From Pandoraea pnomenusa (lineage in GTDB: Bacteria; Pseudomonadota; Gammaproteobacteria; Burkholderiales; Burkholderiaceae), in contig NZ_CP009553.3 in the NCBI RefSeq assembly GCF_000767615.3, positions 4,588,001 through 4,652,000 on the forward strand: a stretch of DNA of 64,000 bases. Direction: 5' to 3'. This document shows, in pieces, positions 45,523 to 54,692 of this stretch. Numbering within the stretch: position 1 is the stretch's first letter; each line of letters starts with the position of its first letter. The notes beneath the pieces are model-generated. The model was not told the DNA's origin. It searched no databases and saw only the letters and a program-made list of their open reading frames with translations. The translations under genes and the position numbers were made by a program.

Positions 45523-46443
45523 ATGATGACCAAACCTGTCACCACCCCCGGCACCGGCGTGCAACGCCCGGCGTCGCTGTCGCCCCAATCGCCCCGGCCG
45601 CCGCGCCAGCGCGGCCTGTTCGCCAGAATGTTCGCCCCGCGCCCGGTCAAGGCGGGCGAATCGTTCGGCGCGCCCGGCCAGGGTCCGAGCCTCGTCATCA
45701 GCATCGTGACGGTTGCCGCGCTCCTGCTCCTGTGGATCGCCATCACCTCGTCGGGCATGATCAAGCCGCTGTTCCTGCCGGGACCGCGCGCGATCGTCGA
45801 GAAATTCCTGCAGGTCTCGACGGAAGGCTTCGCGGGTTCGACGCTGTGGCAACACACGCTCGCGAGTCTGTACCGTGTGTTCGGCGCGTTTGCGCTCGCC
45901 TGCGTCACCGCCATTCCGGTCGGCATTCTGATGGGCGTGTCGCGCATTGCGCGCGGCGTATTCGATCCGCCCATCGAGTTCTATCGTCCGCTGCCGCCGC
46001 TGGCTTACCTGCCGCTCGTGATCATCTGGTTCGGCATTGGCGAGTTCTCGAAAGTCTTCCTGATTTACCTGGCCATCTTCGCACCGCTGGCGATCGCGGC
46101 GCGCGCCGGCGTTCGCTCGGTATCGATGGAACAGATTCACGCGGCGTACTCGATGGGCGCATCCCCGCGCCAGATCGTGATGCACGTGATCGTCAAGTCC
46201 GCACTGCCGGAGATCTTCACCGGCATGCGAATTGGCATCGGCGTGGGCTGGACCACGCTGGTGGCCGCCGAAATGGTCGCGGCTTCGAGCGGCCTCGGCT
46301 TCATGGTGCTCAACGCGGCGGAGTTCCTCGCGTCGGACATCGTGATCATGGGGATCATCGTGATCGGCTTCTTCGCCTTCGGGTTCGATCTGATCATGCG
46401 CTATCTCGAGCGCGTGCTGGTGCCCTGGAAAGGCAAGGTCTGA
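45523..46443 (+). CDS. tauC: Taurine ABC transporter permease
   Basis: 306 aa with about six membrane segments after a ~58-residue proline- and arginine-rich cytoplasmic N-terminus. The EAA loop is AAYSMGASPRQIVMHVIVKS, and the family sequence LPPLAYLPLVIIWFGIGE is present. It completes tauABC. A second ATG directly follows the first; either may be used. Confidence 0.93.
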   Translation: MMTKPVTTPGTGVQRPASLSPQSPRPPRQRGLFARMFAPRPVKAGESFGAPGQGPSLVISIVTVAALLLLWIAITSSGMIKPLFLPGPRAIVEKFLQVSTEGFAGSTLWQHTLASLYRVFGAFALACVTAIPVGILMGVSRIARGVFDPPIEFYRPLPPLAYLPLVIIWFGIGEFSKVFLIYLAIFAPLAIAARAGVRSVSMEQIHAAYSMGASPRQIVMHVIVKSALPEIFTGMRIGIGVGWTTLVAAEMVAASSGLGFMVLNAAEFLASDIVIMGIIVIGFFAFGFDLIMRYLERVLVPWKGKV

Positions 46444-46562
46444 CAAGGCAGTCGCGGTCCGTTGGTCATCACAAGAGACGCAGGGCGGCTTCCCCCGGCC
46501 GCACCTGACGTCAAACAAGGCATTCAGGAGGTTGTGTGGTAGTCGAGACAAGCGTTGTAATC

Positions 46563-46622
46563 CCGCGCATTTGCACGCGCATTCCCTCGCGCACTTTCCC
46601 GCGTATTTTCCCCCGTATCGTT
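46563..46622. repeat. Degenerate 12-bp tandem repeat
   Basis: Five consecutive 12-bp units: CGCGCATTTGCA, CGCGCATTCCCT, CGCGCACTTTCC, CGCGTATTTTCC and CCCGTATCGTTT. They lie in the 249-bp gap between tauC and the amino-acid permease gene, ending 70 bp before the latter's start. No coding capacity is claimed. They could be a slippage product or part of a promoter region. Confidence 0.65.
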
Positions 46623-46692
46623 TCGTCCCCCCGCTTGCACCGCGTCATCGACGCATTGCGCGCCACGGCGACGCTCATCACCGGAGGTCGCC

Positions 46693-48096
46693 ATGACCAG
46701 TCGTGACAGCGGCGCCCATCTCCAGTCGAGCCTCAAGCAGCGGCACATGAGCATGATCGCGCTGGGCGGCGTGATCGGTGCGGGTCTATTCGTCGGGAGC
46801 GGCGTGGTGGTGCATGCGGCAGGCCCCGCTGCCGTGCTGTCGTTTCTGATCACCGGGGCGCTGGTGGTGCTCGTCATGCGCATGCTCGGCGAGATGGCCT
46901 GCGCCCTGCCGGCCGTCGGGTCGTTTTACGAGTATGCGCGTCTGGCGTGGAACGACAAGCCCGTGGGCGGCGAGCTCGCCGGCTTTTTGACCGGATGGAT
47001 GTATTGGTACTTCTGGGTGATCGTGGTGGCCGTCGAGGCCGTCGCGGGCGCCAACCTGATCCAGTTCTGGCTGCCGGACATCCCCGCGTGGGCCATCAGC
47101 CTGACGCTGCTGGTCGTGCTCACGCTGACGAATCTGGTGTCGGTGGCATCGTACGGCGAATTCGAGTTCTGGTTCGCCTCGATCAAGGTTGCCGCCATCG
47201 TGGTGTTCCTGTTCCTCGGCGCGCTCTTCGTGTTCGGCATGTGGCCGGGCGCGGTCGCGAGCACGGGGCATCTGCTCTCGCACGGTGGATTCATGCCCAA
47301 CGGCATCGGCCCGGTCATGGCGGGGGCGGTGGCCGCCACCGGCTTCTACTTTGGCGCGGAAATCGTGACGATCGCCGCCGCCGAAGCCGCCGAACCGCAG
47401 CAGGCCGTGGCACGGGCAACCAACTCGGTCATCGGCCGCGTGCTGTTCTTCTACATCGGCTCGATCCTGCTGGTGGTGATGCTCGTGCCCTGGAATTCGG
47501 CAAGCATGGCCACGCCGTACGTGAGCGCACTCGAAGCGATGCGCATACCGGCTGCAGCGCACATCATGAATGCCGTGGTACTCACGGCGGTACTCTCGGC
47601 GTTGAATTCGGGTCTGTACGCGTCGTCGCGCATGCTGTTCGCGCTCACGCGCCGGGGCGACGCCCCCCGCTCGCTCGCCAAGCTCAACGCGCGCGGCGTG
47701 CCGGTTCGCGCCATTCTCGTGGGCACGCTGTTCGGCTACGCGGCAGTGGTGATGTCGTACGTGTCGCCGGATACGGTGTTCGCCTTTCTCGTGAATTCCT
47801 ATGGGACGGTAGCGATTTTCGTATACGTGCTGATCGCCTTTTCGCAATTGAAGCTGCGCAAGCGGCTGGAGCGCGAAGCGCCGGGCAAGCTCAAGGTGCG
47901 CATGTGGGGCTTTCCGTATCTCACGTGGGTCGCGATCATCGGCATGCTGTCGATCGTCGGCGCGATGGCGTTCATCCCCGACCAACGCACGCCGCTTGCC
48001 CTGGGCGTGGTCAGCCTGACGGTATTGCTCGTGGCGTTCACGGTTCGTTCGATCTGGCGCAAGTTGCGCTCGCCTGATCCGGGATTCGAGATTTGA
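46693..48096 (+). CDS. Amino-acid permease (APC superfamily, GabP/AnsP-like)
   Basis: 467 aa, 12 predicted membrane segments. It has the amino-acid transporter signature: LKQRHMSMIALGGVIGAGLFVGSG in TM1 and LGEMACALPAVGSFYEYA in TM3. GGAGG lies 5 nt before the ATG. It could import taurine-like omega-amino acids, GABA or another amino acid; the position directly after tauABC is suggestive, but it is separated by 249 bp. Its last 59 bp overlap the end of an opposing gene. Confidence 0.92.
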   Translation: MTSRDSGAHLQSSLKQRHMSMIALGGVIGAGLFVGSGVVVHAAGPAAVLSFLITGALVVLVMRMLGEMACALPAVGSFYEYARLAWNDKPVGGELAGFLTGWMYWYFWVIVVAVEAVAGANLIQFWLPDIPAWAISLTLLVVLTLTNLVSVASYGEFEFWFASIKVAAIVVFLFLGALFVFGMWPGAVASTGHLLSHGGFMPNGIGPVMAGAVAATGFYFGAEIVTIAAAEAAEPQQAVARATNSVIGRVLFFYIGSILLVVMLVPWNSASMATPYVSALEAMRIPAAAHIMNAVVLTAVLSALNSGLYASSRMLFALTRRGDAPRSLAKLNARGVPVRAILVGTLFGYAAVVMSYVSPDTVFAFLVNSYGTVAIFVYVLIAFSQLKLRKRLEREAPGKLKVRMWGFPYLTWVAIIGMLSIVGAMAFIPDQRTPLALGVVSLTVLLVAFTVRSIWRKLRSPDPGFEI

Positions 48097-49249
48097 CGGA
48101 AGGCGGTTGAACCTGGCGACGGAGCTCCATCGGCAAATCGAGCCCCGTCGCCTGAGCGATTCGCATCGCTTCCGGCACCATGGCGCGCCGCGCATAGTGC
48201 CGGAGTAGCGCGCGTCCCGTCGTCACCATCGCCGAGGGATCGGGCGCCGCCGCGAAGGCGTCGAACGCCGAGGCGAGCAAATGCATCTCGGCGCTGTATG
48301 CGGGGTCCGCCGCCTCGTTGGCCGCCGCAACGAACGCCGCGCCCGCGCAACCTTGCGCGACACGCGCCGCGTCGAAGTCGCCGGCAGCCCGATGATGTCT
48401 GGCGACTTCCCGCCACATCTGCGCCTCACTCGCGAAGCCCCGGGCGGAATGGTAGGCCGTCGCGCTCGCCGTCAACGCGGGAATCAGCGGCAGCGTACGG
48501 CGCCGCGGATTTGCCAGCGCGCCTTGCGCCAGTTCGCGGAAGGCCGCCCCCATGTCGGTCAGATGCGCGTGGATGTGTGCCAGATCCTGCCCGGAGAGGC
48601 CGTCTCTGCCTCGCCGCAGCAGCGCATACCAAGACGGCAGGACGAGGGCAGCGTCCGGATCGTACGGAATCCCCCTGAGCTCGACGACGAAGCGATTGAG
48701 CAAGGTTCGCCCTTCAGTGTCGCAGTGCAGCAGCAATCTCGCGGCTTCGGCCGCGCTGATCGCCCCCTTGCCGTCGCCGAAACATGCCGCGCCGATCGGC
48801 ACGCGCAAGCCCGACAGCGGAACGATCAGCACGATCTGTCCGCCATCACCAAGTACGGCCGTATCGAGAATCACCTGCCGGGCCTCGGGCGCAATCGCGG
48901 CGATCAGCGACAACGCATCTCCGCTCACGCGCTTGATCAGTTTCTGCGCCGCCAGATACGCGCGGCCTGAACGGTACGATCCCACGTGGCAGTACGCCGC
49001 ACACGTCAGAAGATCCGCCTTGACGCCCCCTCGACAGAACTTGTCATAGAAGATGTCCAGTGGACCCATGTACCGAAACTTGTCGAGAAATGCGTTGAAA
49101 ATCGTGTCGGAAGGAGCCGCATTGTCGGCAAGCGCCCGGTCCAGCTCGTCGAGTCGGCTCAGCCGACGCTCGCTCAGGCACGCGCCGGGGTAATCGGCAA
49201 CGGGGAAATTGGGGTGGGCGATGGGGGCAGTAGGGGCAATGGCGGGCAT
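48038..49249 (-). CDS. Uncharacterised protein, paralogue 1 of 3
   Basis: 403 aa; family not recognised. The N-terminal half shares with the two upstream paralogues FPVADYPGACLSERRL, MGPLDIFYDKFCRGGVK, HVGSYRSGRAYL and LRVPIGAACFGDGKGAISAAE, the last resembling a degenerate EF-hand loop. The C-terminal half is alanine-rich and helical, TPR-like. There is no signal peptide or membrane segment, so it is probably cytoplasmic. The start MPAIAP is chosen because it aligns with the other paralogues; the ATG at 49283-49285 is possible. It starts 5 nt after paralogue 2 ends. The last ~20 codons overlap the 3' end of the opposing permease gene, so the tail may be a recent extension. Confidence 0.75.
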   Translation of the reverse strand: MPAIAPTAPIAHPNFPVADYPGACLSERRLSRLDELDRALADNAAPSDTIFNAFLDKFRYMGPLDIFYDKFCRGGVKADLLTCAAYCHVGSYRSGRAYLAAQKLIKRVSGDALSLIAAIAPEARQVILDTAVLGDGGQIVLIVPLSGLRVPIGAACFGDGKGAISAAEAARLLLHCDTEGRTLLNRFVVELRGIPYDPDAALVLPSWYALLRRGRDGLSGQDLAHIHAHLTDMGAAFRELAQGALANPRRRTLPLIPALTASATAYHSARGFASEAQMWREVARHHRAAGDFDAARVAQGCAGAAFVAAANEAADPAYSAEMHLLASAFDAFAAAPDPSAMVTTGRALLRHYARRAMVPEAMRIAQATGLDLPMELRRQVQPPSVKSRIPDQASATCARSNEP

Positions 49250-49254
49250 CGTGG

Positions 49255-50550
49255 TCACTCGGGCGAAATCGCGCGACGCTCCCATTTCCGGGTCTCGTCG
49301 CCGTTCCCCAACACGTGGTGTGGCGCGATCATCTGCCGCGCGATCGCCTGCGCCTGGTCAGGCCATCCGGCAGTCCGGTATTGCGCGTAGAGCGTTGCGC
49401 CGATATGCGCGGCGGACAACCAGTTGGCGCTCGTCATCGCGCCATCGAACAAAATGCGCACGCGGCCGAGGCACGCGCGGACATCCTCCGTTTCCCCACA
49501 TTGCAGGAGAAGATTGGCCGCCTGTAGAAACGCGTCGGCCGTCTCGCGTCGCAATTGCTCCCGCAGTTCACGGCATGCGCCCGCGCCCCTCCCCGCTTCG
49601 CCCGCGACACCACGCACAACGACTTTTGACGCCGAGGACAGCGACGCCTGCCAGGCACGTGGGGCAGGTTCCTGCAACCCCGGATCGGTCCGCCACGTTT
49701 CGAGAAATTCACCAAGGCGACACCAGGCCTGCGCGGCTTTGCGCGGTGATCCGGAATCGGTGTGCTGGCGGGCACAGGCGACCAGCATGCGCTTGGCATC
49801 GTCCTGGCAATCCGCCATTTTCGACAGATGCAGGAAGCCGCTCGCGAGGTCCGCGTCGATATCGAATGTATCGAACCCGACCTCCGCCCCGTGTTCCTTG
49901 TCCCGATGGCTGGCCGCTTGCGCCGCCTCGAGCAGCGCGCGCCAATCGCGGAAATTCTGCTTGCCCGGCAGATCGCCGGAATTCTCCGGCATCAGCGTGA
50001 CGAGTCGACCGATCAACGTTTGCAGTGTGTCATCGCGCGTTTGCAGCAAGGCGAGCGCTTCTTCGCTCGTGATGGCCCCGTCCCCCGTGCCGAAACACGT
50101 TGCATCCAGCGCAAGCCGCAGGCATGAATCAGGAAAGCAGAGTACGACCCGCCCGCTCTCGGACAACGCCGGGTTCGCCAGCATCGCGCAGCGTGCTTCG
50201 CTGCCGAGTTGATCGAGGAGATAGCGCGACGCATCGAAGCGTCGATCGGGATCGCGAAGCAGATAGGCCTGTCCGGCGGTATACGACGCGATGTGGGACT
50301 GCGCCGCGGCCAGGAGACTGATGCGTTTTCCGCCCCCTCGCGCAAGACCGTCGAGTGCACTGTCCCGGCACCCCATGCTGGTGAATTCCCGGACGAATGT
50401 CCGAAACACCTCGTCGGGTACGGGCGCCGCGGCGGACGTCATGCGCTGCTCGAAGGCTGAGAGCGCTGCCAGGCGCCGCTCGCTAAGACGCTGCGCGGGA
50501 TAGGCCACCAGTGGAAAATTCGTGGCAGTCGTCGACGTGATCGATGGCAT
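49255..50550 (-). CDS. Uncharacterised protein, paralogue 2 of 3
   Basis: 431 aa; family not recognised. Shares NFPLVAYPAQRLSERRL, LARGGGKRISLL, HIASYTAGQAYLL, SEARCAMLANPALSESGRVV and ATCFGTGDGAITSEEALALL (the EF-hand-like segment) with its neighbours. The C-terminal half is helical and longer than in paralogue 1, with an extra stretch of about 40 residues (SLSSASKVVVRGVAGEAGRG). No signal peptide or membrane segment. The start MPSITS aligns with the paralogues but lacks a clear ribosome binding site. It is co-directional with paralogues 1 and 3. Confidence 0.75.
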   Translation of the reverse strand: MPSITSTTATNFPLVAYPAQRLSERRLAALSAFEQRMTSAAAPVPDEVFRTFVREFTSMGCRDSALDGLARGGGKRISLLAAAQSHIASYTAGQAYLLRDPDRRFDASRYLLDQLGSEARCAMLANPALSESGRVVLCFPDSCLRLALDATCFGTGDGAITSEEALALLQTRDDTLQTLIGRLVTLMPENSGDLPGKQNFRDWRALLEAAQAASHRDKEHGAEVGFDTFDIDADLASGFLHLSKMADCQDDAKRMLVACARQHTDSGSPRKAAQAWCRLGEFLETWRTDPGLQEPAPRAWQASLSSASKVVVRGVAGEAGRGAGACRELREQLRRETADAFLQAANLLLQCGETEDVRACLGRVRILFDGAMTSANWLSAAHIGATLYAQYRTAGWPDQAQAIARQMIAPHHVLGNGDETRKWERRAISPE

Positions 50551-50695
50551 GGGCGTTCGGTTCGAAGACGTGGAGGTTGCGCAGAGGATGCGCATTGGGT
50601 GCGAAGACGCAGCAGGCGCGCGACGGCGTCGGGACGGCGCTGCCAACGTGGCCCGACGCGGGTTCGCACGGCCCGCTCTACATCGGGTGCGCAGG

Positions 50696-51850
50696 CTATT
50701 CGTTCCGCGCCACTTGCCCGGCGTTCGAGGGCTCCGCCCCCATGGCTTCCCAACCGACAGCCTGCCCCGGGAGTCCGTTGCGGCGCATGACGGCAGCGAT
50801 CCGCCTGGCGACTTCCGCCGCCGCTTCCGCTTGCCCGCCGTCGCAGAGATGACGATGCAGTGTCATCCCTGTCCAGAGCGCCGAGTCATATGCGCCGGCG
50901 TAATCGAATGCGTTGAAGGCATCGCGCAGCACTCGTATGCCGCGATCGGTCTGGCCGCCATCCATCTCGTCGAACTGACGCGTGAACGCGTAGCCCGCGT
51001 TGCGCGATGCCGTTTTGGCCGATTTCTCGTCGTGCGCTCCGCTGAACACGCTCGCCGCATTGACGAACGCGCGCGCCGCGTTCTCGTGGCTGTCCGCCTC
51101 GCAGAACGCCTCGGCGGCGTGTCGGTACCACAAGGCGCCCAGTGCCGACGATTCGGCCTGGCTGGAGATATGCTCGCAGACGAAGCCGACGCGCTCGACA
51201 TTCTCTGGCGTCATGGCTTCTTTCCAGCCATTCTCGTGCCGCGCTCGTTCGAGCAGATCGCGCCATACGGTCAGGAACCTGCTGCTTCGCTCGCTGGCGA
51301 TGAACTGCGCAAGCAGCGGCCCGGCGTCTTCGACACCTTGCGTGAGAACACCCACGGCTTCCGCGCGGGTGAGCGCGCCGTCACCGTCGCCCAGACAGGC
51401 CGTGCCGAGCGGCACGCACAACGACGTGCCCGGCAGGAAGAAGTGAATCTGCTGGTTCACCCCCAGCGTGGGACTCGCCAGAATGGCGCTTCTGACGTCC
51501 GGGTTCAGTTCGCGCAACACCGTGAGCGAATCCACGTTGACGCTATCGCGATCGTCGCCTCCCGCAAAGAAGCATTGTCCCTCCTCGAACGATGCCACGT
51601 GGCATCGGGCAACGGCCACGAGGACGTCCTGCTTCGTACCGCCGTGCGCGAACCAGTCCTTGAAGCTGTCCCATGGCCCCATGGACGTGAACGACTTCAG
51701 AAAGGTTTCGATCGCGTGGCGGGGTGCCGCGCCGGTATCCATTGCCGCGTCGAACTCATCGAGCACCGCGAGACGGCGCGCGCTCAGCTGGGACGCGGGG
51801 TAGCCCTGAAACGGGAACGTCGAGACGGACTGTACGTCGGCATTGATCAT
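50696..51850 (-). CDS. Uncharacterised protein, paralogue 3 of 3
   Basis: 384 aa; family not recognised. Conserved segments: TFPFQGYPASQLSARRLAVL, FTSMGPWDSFKDWFAHGGTK, HVASFEEGQCFF, AILASPTLGVNQQIHFFLPG and TACLGDGDGALTRAEAVGVL, the best EF-hand-like loop of the three. The C-terminus is helical and TPR-like (YRHAAEAFCEADSHENAARA). GAGGA lies 7 nt before the ATG, so translation is well supported. It is first of the three on the minus strand and begins 120 bp after the CobW-type gene. Confidence 0.78.
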   Translation of the reverse strand: MINADVQSVSTFPFQGYPASQLSARRLAVLDEFDAAMDTGAAPRHAIETFLKSFTSMGPWDSFKDWFAHGGTKQDVLVAVARCHVASFEEGQCFFAGGDDRDSVNVDSLTVLRELNPDVRSAILASPTLGVNQQIHFFLPGTSLCVPLGTACLGDGDGALTRAEAVGVLTQGVEDAGPLLAQFIASERSSRFLTVWRDLLERARHENGWKEAMTPENVERVGFVCEHISSQAESSALGALWYRHAAEAFCEADSHENAARAFVNAASVFSGAHDEKSAKTASRNAGYAFTRQFDEMDGGQTDRGIRVLRDAFNAFDYAGAYDSALWTGMTLHRHLCDGGQAEAAAEVARRIAAVMRRNGLPGQAVGWEAMGAEPSNAGQVARNE

Positions 51851-51970
51851 GCGGAGATCCTCGGGAGAGCGGGAGATGTCCAGTCTCTGCCGGATGCCGA
51901 AGGACCGATTGCAGGAATGATCCGGCAACGTCTGCGATTTCCCCCAACCGAACTCACCGCAGGCGGTTCG

Positions 51971-52993
51971 TCAGGCGGCGGCGTCGCCGGGAAGTGTCGA
52001 CGCCCGAAATGCCGATCGCAATTGCACGATCTCCTCGTCGGTCAGCACGCCGATGACGACGATATGCGACGGGCGGCGCGACATCTCCGGTCGTCGTGTG
52101 AACGCCACGCGGGCGCCGACCGCATGCATCTCGCTCATGCGCTCGCCAGGGAGCGCCACGAACCCCTTGGCCCGCAGGAGCTTGCCCGGGCACAACGCCA
52201 GCGCCGCCTTCAATCGCTCGCGGTCGATCAGGCCGTCCGTCTGCCAGTCGAAGGCGCGCAATCCCTCGGGCAGCGCGTCGCGGGACCGGCGCAATGGCCG
52301 TGGGGTGAGCAGACCAGGTATCGTGAGCGCGTCGTCCGGAAACAGAATCGCGGGCGAGACCACGCCATTGTCCGCCGTCACGACGATCTGCGTCGCCCCG
52401 AGCGATGACAGTCGCGCCCTCACTCGCTGCTGATCGTCCGGCGTGACGAGATCGGCCTTGGTCAGCACGAGCGTACTCGCCGCCGCGATCTGCCTGCGCG
52501 CGATATCGCCCACATAACGGTCGTCGAGCGTGTCGTCAATGCCGCTCGCATCCACGGCCACGACAATGCCGTGCAGGCGAAAGGCGCGATCGAGCAACCC
52601 CACCTGCGCAATACGCATCGGGTCGGACACGCCGCTCGCCTCGATCACGAGCAGATCGGGGCGCACCTCGCGCTCGCCAAGCGCGATCAGCGTTTCGACG
52701 AGGCGTCCGCCGATGGTGCAGCAGACACAGCCGTTCTCGAGACCGATCACGTCGTCGCCGCGCTCACGAATCAGCGAGGCATCGATGTTGATCGCGCCGA
52801 AGTCGTTCACGAGCACCGTCACGCGCAAGCCGTCGGCGTTGCGCAGCAGTGCATTGACGATTGTCGTCTTGCCCGCGCCAAGATAGCCGCCCAGCACGAT
52901 CATCGGAATGGGCGGGCGCGGGGCCCTCGCTCCCGGATCGGCGGCCTGTTTCGCGGCCGCCGACGCCATCCCCGCACGGTCATCGTGTCGCAT
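51971..52993 (-). CDS. CobW/COG0523 family metal-chaperone GTPase
   Basis: 340 aa. P-loop GGYLGAGKTT (about 35-44), the metal-binding CxCC motif in ENGCVCCTIGG, Walker B-type VIEASGVSDP, guanine-binding TKAD, and a C-terminal CobW_C domain. These G3E GTPases deliver metals, commonly zinc or cobalt, to target enzymes. The ATG starts 5 nt after the stop of a zinc-type amidohydrolase, suggesting that enzyme as client. The frame stays open far upstream, but without family similarity. Confidence 0.92.
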   Translation of the reverse strand: MRHDDRAGMASAAAKQAADPGARAPRPPIPMIVLGGYLGAGKTTIVNALLRNADGLRVTVLVNDFGAINIDASLIRERGDDVIGLENGCVCCTIGGRLVETLIALGEREVRPDLLVIEASGVSDPMRIAQVGLLDRAFRLHGIVVAVDASGIDDTLDDRYVGDIARRQIAAASTLVLTKADLVTPDDQQRVRARLSSLGATQIVVTADNGVVSPAILFPDDALTIPGLLTPRPLRRSRDALPEGLRAFDWQTDGLIDRERLKAALALCPGKLLRAKGFVALPGERMSEMHAVGARVAFTRRPEMSRRPSHIVVIGVLTDEEIVQLRSAFRASTLPGDAAA

Positions 52994-52998
52994 CGGCC

Positions 52999-54690
52999 TC
53001 ACGCCGGCGCGCGGAAGATCTCGCCGCCGAGCACGGTGCCCCATACGGGCATCTGTCGCAGGTCGTCGAGCGGAACTTCGTAAGGATCTGCGTCGAGCAC
53101 CGCGAAGTCCGCATATTTCCCGACTTCGATGCTGCCGATCAGATGGTCCATTCCCAACGAAAACGCCGCACCCATGGTGATGGCGCGCAACGCGTCGTCG
53201 ACCGGCAGCCGCAGCGATTCGCCGAGCAAGCGGCCCGACGACGTCTCGCGCTTTGCCGCGCACCACGCAGTGAACAGCGGGCTGAGCTGCGTGATCGGTG
53301 CGTCGGAATGCAATGCGAAGGGCAAACCGATCCGGCGGGCGATCTCTGCCGCGTCCATGCGGTTCGCACGGTCCGGTCCCATCGTCTGCTGGTAGTGAGC
53401 ATCGCCCCAATAGTAGACGTGGTTCGCGAAGAAGTTCACGCACAAGCCGAGGCGTTGCGCACGGGTGAGCTGCGCCAGGTCCGCCATCTGGCAGTGCTGC
53501 AACGTGTGGCGATGATCGGTGCGCGGATGCAGCGCGAGCAACTTTTCGAGCGCATCGAGCACGACTTCCGTCGCCTCGTCGCCATTCGTGTGGATGTGCA
53601 ATTGCAGGCCTGCCGCATGAAACGGCATGAATGTCTCGACGAGTTGCGACGGTGGGATCAGCCACAGGCCATTGGGCTTGCCGTTGTGATAGCCGGGCCA
53701 TCGCAACCTCGCCGTGAATCCCTGGATCGATCCGTCGACGATGAACTTCACCGGGCCGTAATGCAGTTTGTCGGTGTTGGCCTCGCGGGCTTCCAGCACC
53801 CGTTGCGGTCCGCCCTCCGGACAGCGCTGCGGCGCGAACGCGGGCACGATGCGGATCGGGAACGCCGGGTCCCGGGTGACTTCGTGCAGGTTGGCGTTAC
53901 CCGTGGGCGTGAGATCGTTGACCAGATCGGTCGCGGTCGTCACGCCGGCGAGCTGCGCCACGCGCCCGAAGTTCCAGATGGCGCGCGTGCTCTCGCTCGC
54001 CGCAATCGACAACCCCTCGCCGATCACGCGATACACCGGGAACATGGCGGCGAACTCCTGGAGCTCGCCGGTCGGCTCGCCGTCCTCCCCCATCACGACG
54101 CCCTCGACGTCAGTGTCGCCGTCGATGCCCGCGAGCTCGAGCATTGCCGTGTTGACGTTCATCAAATGCACGCTGGCATGCAGGATCGCGATCGGACGCG
54201 TGACCGACACGCCATCGAGATCGCGCGCGACCAGTGGCGTGTCTTCGAAGAAGATCGGATCGTAACCCCAGGCGAGCAACGGCTTGTGGTCATCGGTCAT
54301 GCGTTGCAGCGCCGCCCTGAGGCGGTCGAGCACCGCCACGGGCGTCTTCAGCCCCTCCCAGAGATGCCCATCGGGGCCGCGCCGGTCGTAGTAGCCGACA
54401 TAAACCGCGTCCCACATCGCGCCTTCCATCAAATGGCAATGGCCCTCGACCAGACCCGGCATCAGCACCTTGTCGTGCAGCGTCTCGATGGGCGCGGCGT
54501 CGGTCCAGCGACGCATTTCCTGCAATCCGCCCACGGCGAGGATGCGACCGTCGCGCACGGCCACGTGCGTCGCGACGGGCTGCGCAGGGTTCATCGTCAG
54601 GATCTTGCGCGCCACGTAGACGCGGATATCGTCTCGGCTCGCCGTGACGTCCTGCGCTGCGCCGGCGTCTCTGTCTGCTCTGTCTGTCAT
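52999..54690 (-). CDS. YtcJ-like amidohydrolase
   Basis: 563 aa, amidohydrolase family 3. Metal ligands: GLVEGHCHLMEG for the first histidine pair, later histidines in LHIHTNGDEA and LQHCQM, and the aspartate in LHSDAPIT. The N- and C-terminal small beta domain is intact (ILTMNPAQPVATHVAVRDG, VGKYADFAVLDADPYEVP). Natural substrates of this family are mostly unknown; some cleave amide or carbamate bonds. It begins 2 nt after the symporter stop, and the CobW gene follows. The symporter probably imports its substrate. Confidence 0.9.
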   Translation of the reverse strand: MTDRADRDAGAAQDVTASRDDIRVYVARKILTMNPAQPVATHVAVRDGRILAVGGLQEMRRWTDAAPIETLHDKVLMPGLVEGHCHLMEGAMWDAVYVGYYDRRGPDGHLWEGLKTPVAVLDRLRAALQRMTDDHKPLLAWGYDPIFFEDTPLVARDLDGVSVTRPIAILHASVHLMNVNTAMLELAGIDGDTDVEGVVMGEDGEPTGELQEFAAMFPVYRVIGEGLSIAASESTRAIWNFGRVAQLAGVTTATDLVNDLTPTGNANLHEVTRDPAFPIRIVPAFAPQRCPEGGPQRVLEAREANTDKLHYGPVKFIVDGSIQGFTARLRWPGYHNGKPNGLWLIPPSQLVETFMPFHAAGLQLHIHTNGDEATEVVLDALEKLLALHPRTDHRHTLQHCQMADLAQLTRAQRLGLCVNFFANHVYYWGDAHYQQTMGPDRANRMDAAEIARRIGLPFALHSDAPITQLSPLFTAWCAAKRETSSGRLLGESLRLPVDDALRAITMGAAFSLGMDHLIGSIEVGKYADFAVLDADPYEVPLDDLRQMPVWGTVLGGEIFRAPA

Positions 54691-54692
54691 CT

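Noticed and set aside
44569..46551. 660-codon minus-strand open frame opposite tauB and tauC
   Set aside because: Same low-complexity antisense composition; tauB and tauC are strongly supported.
46563..46622. CRISPR-like array
   Set aside because: The units are directly adjacent 12-mers without spacers, so this is a simple tandem repeat.
51929..51970. Extension of paralogue 3 to the upstream in-frame start at 51928
   Set aside because: The extra residues do not align with the other paralogues, and the ATG at 51850 has a good ribosome binding site.
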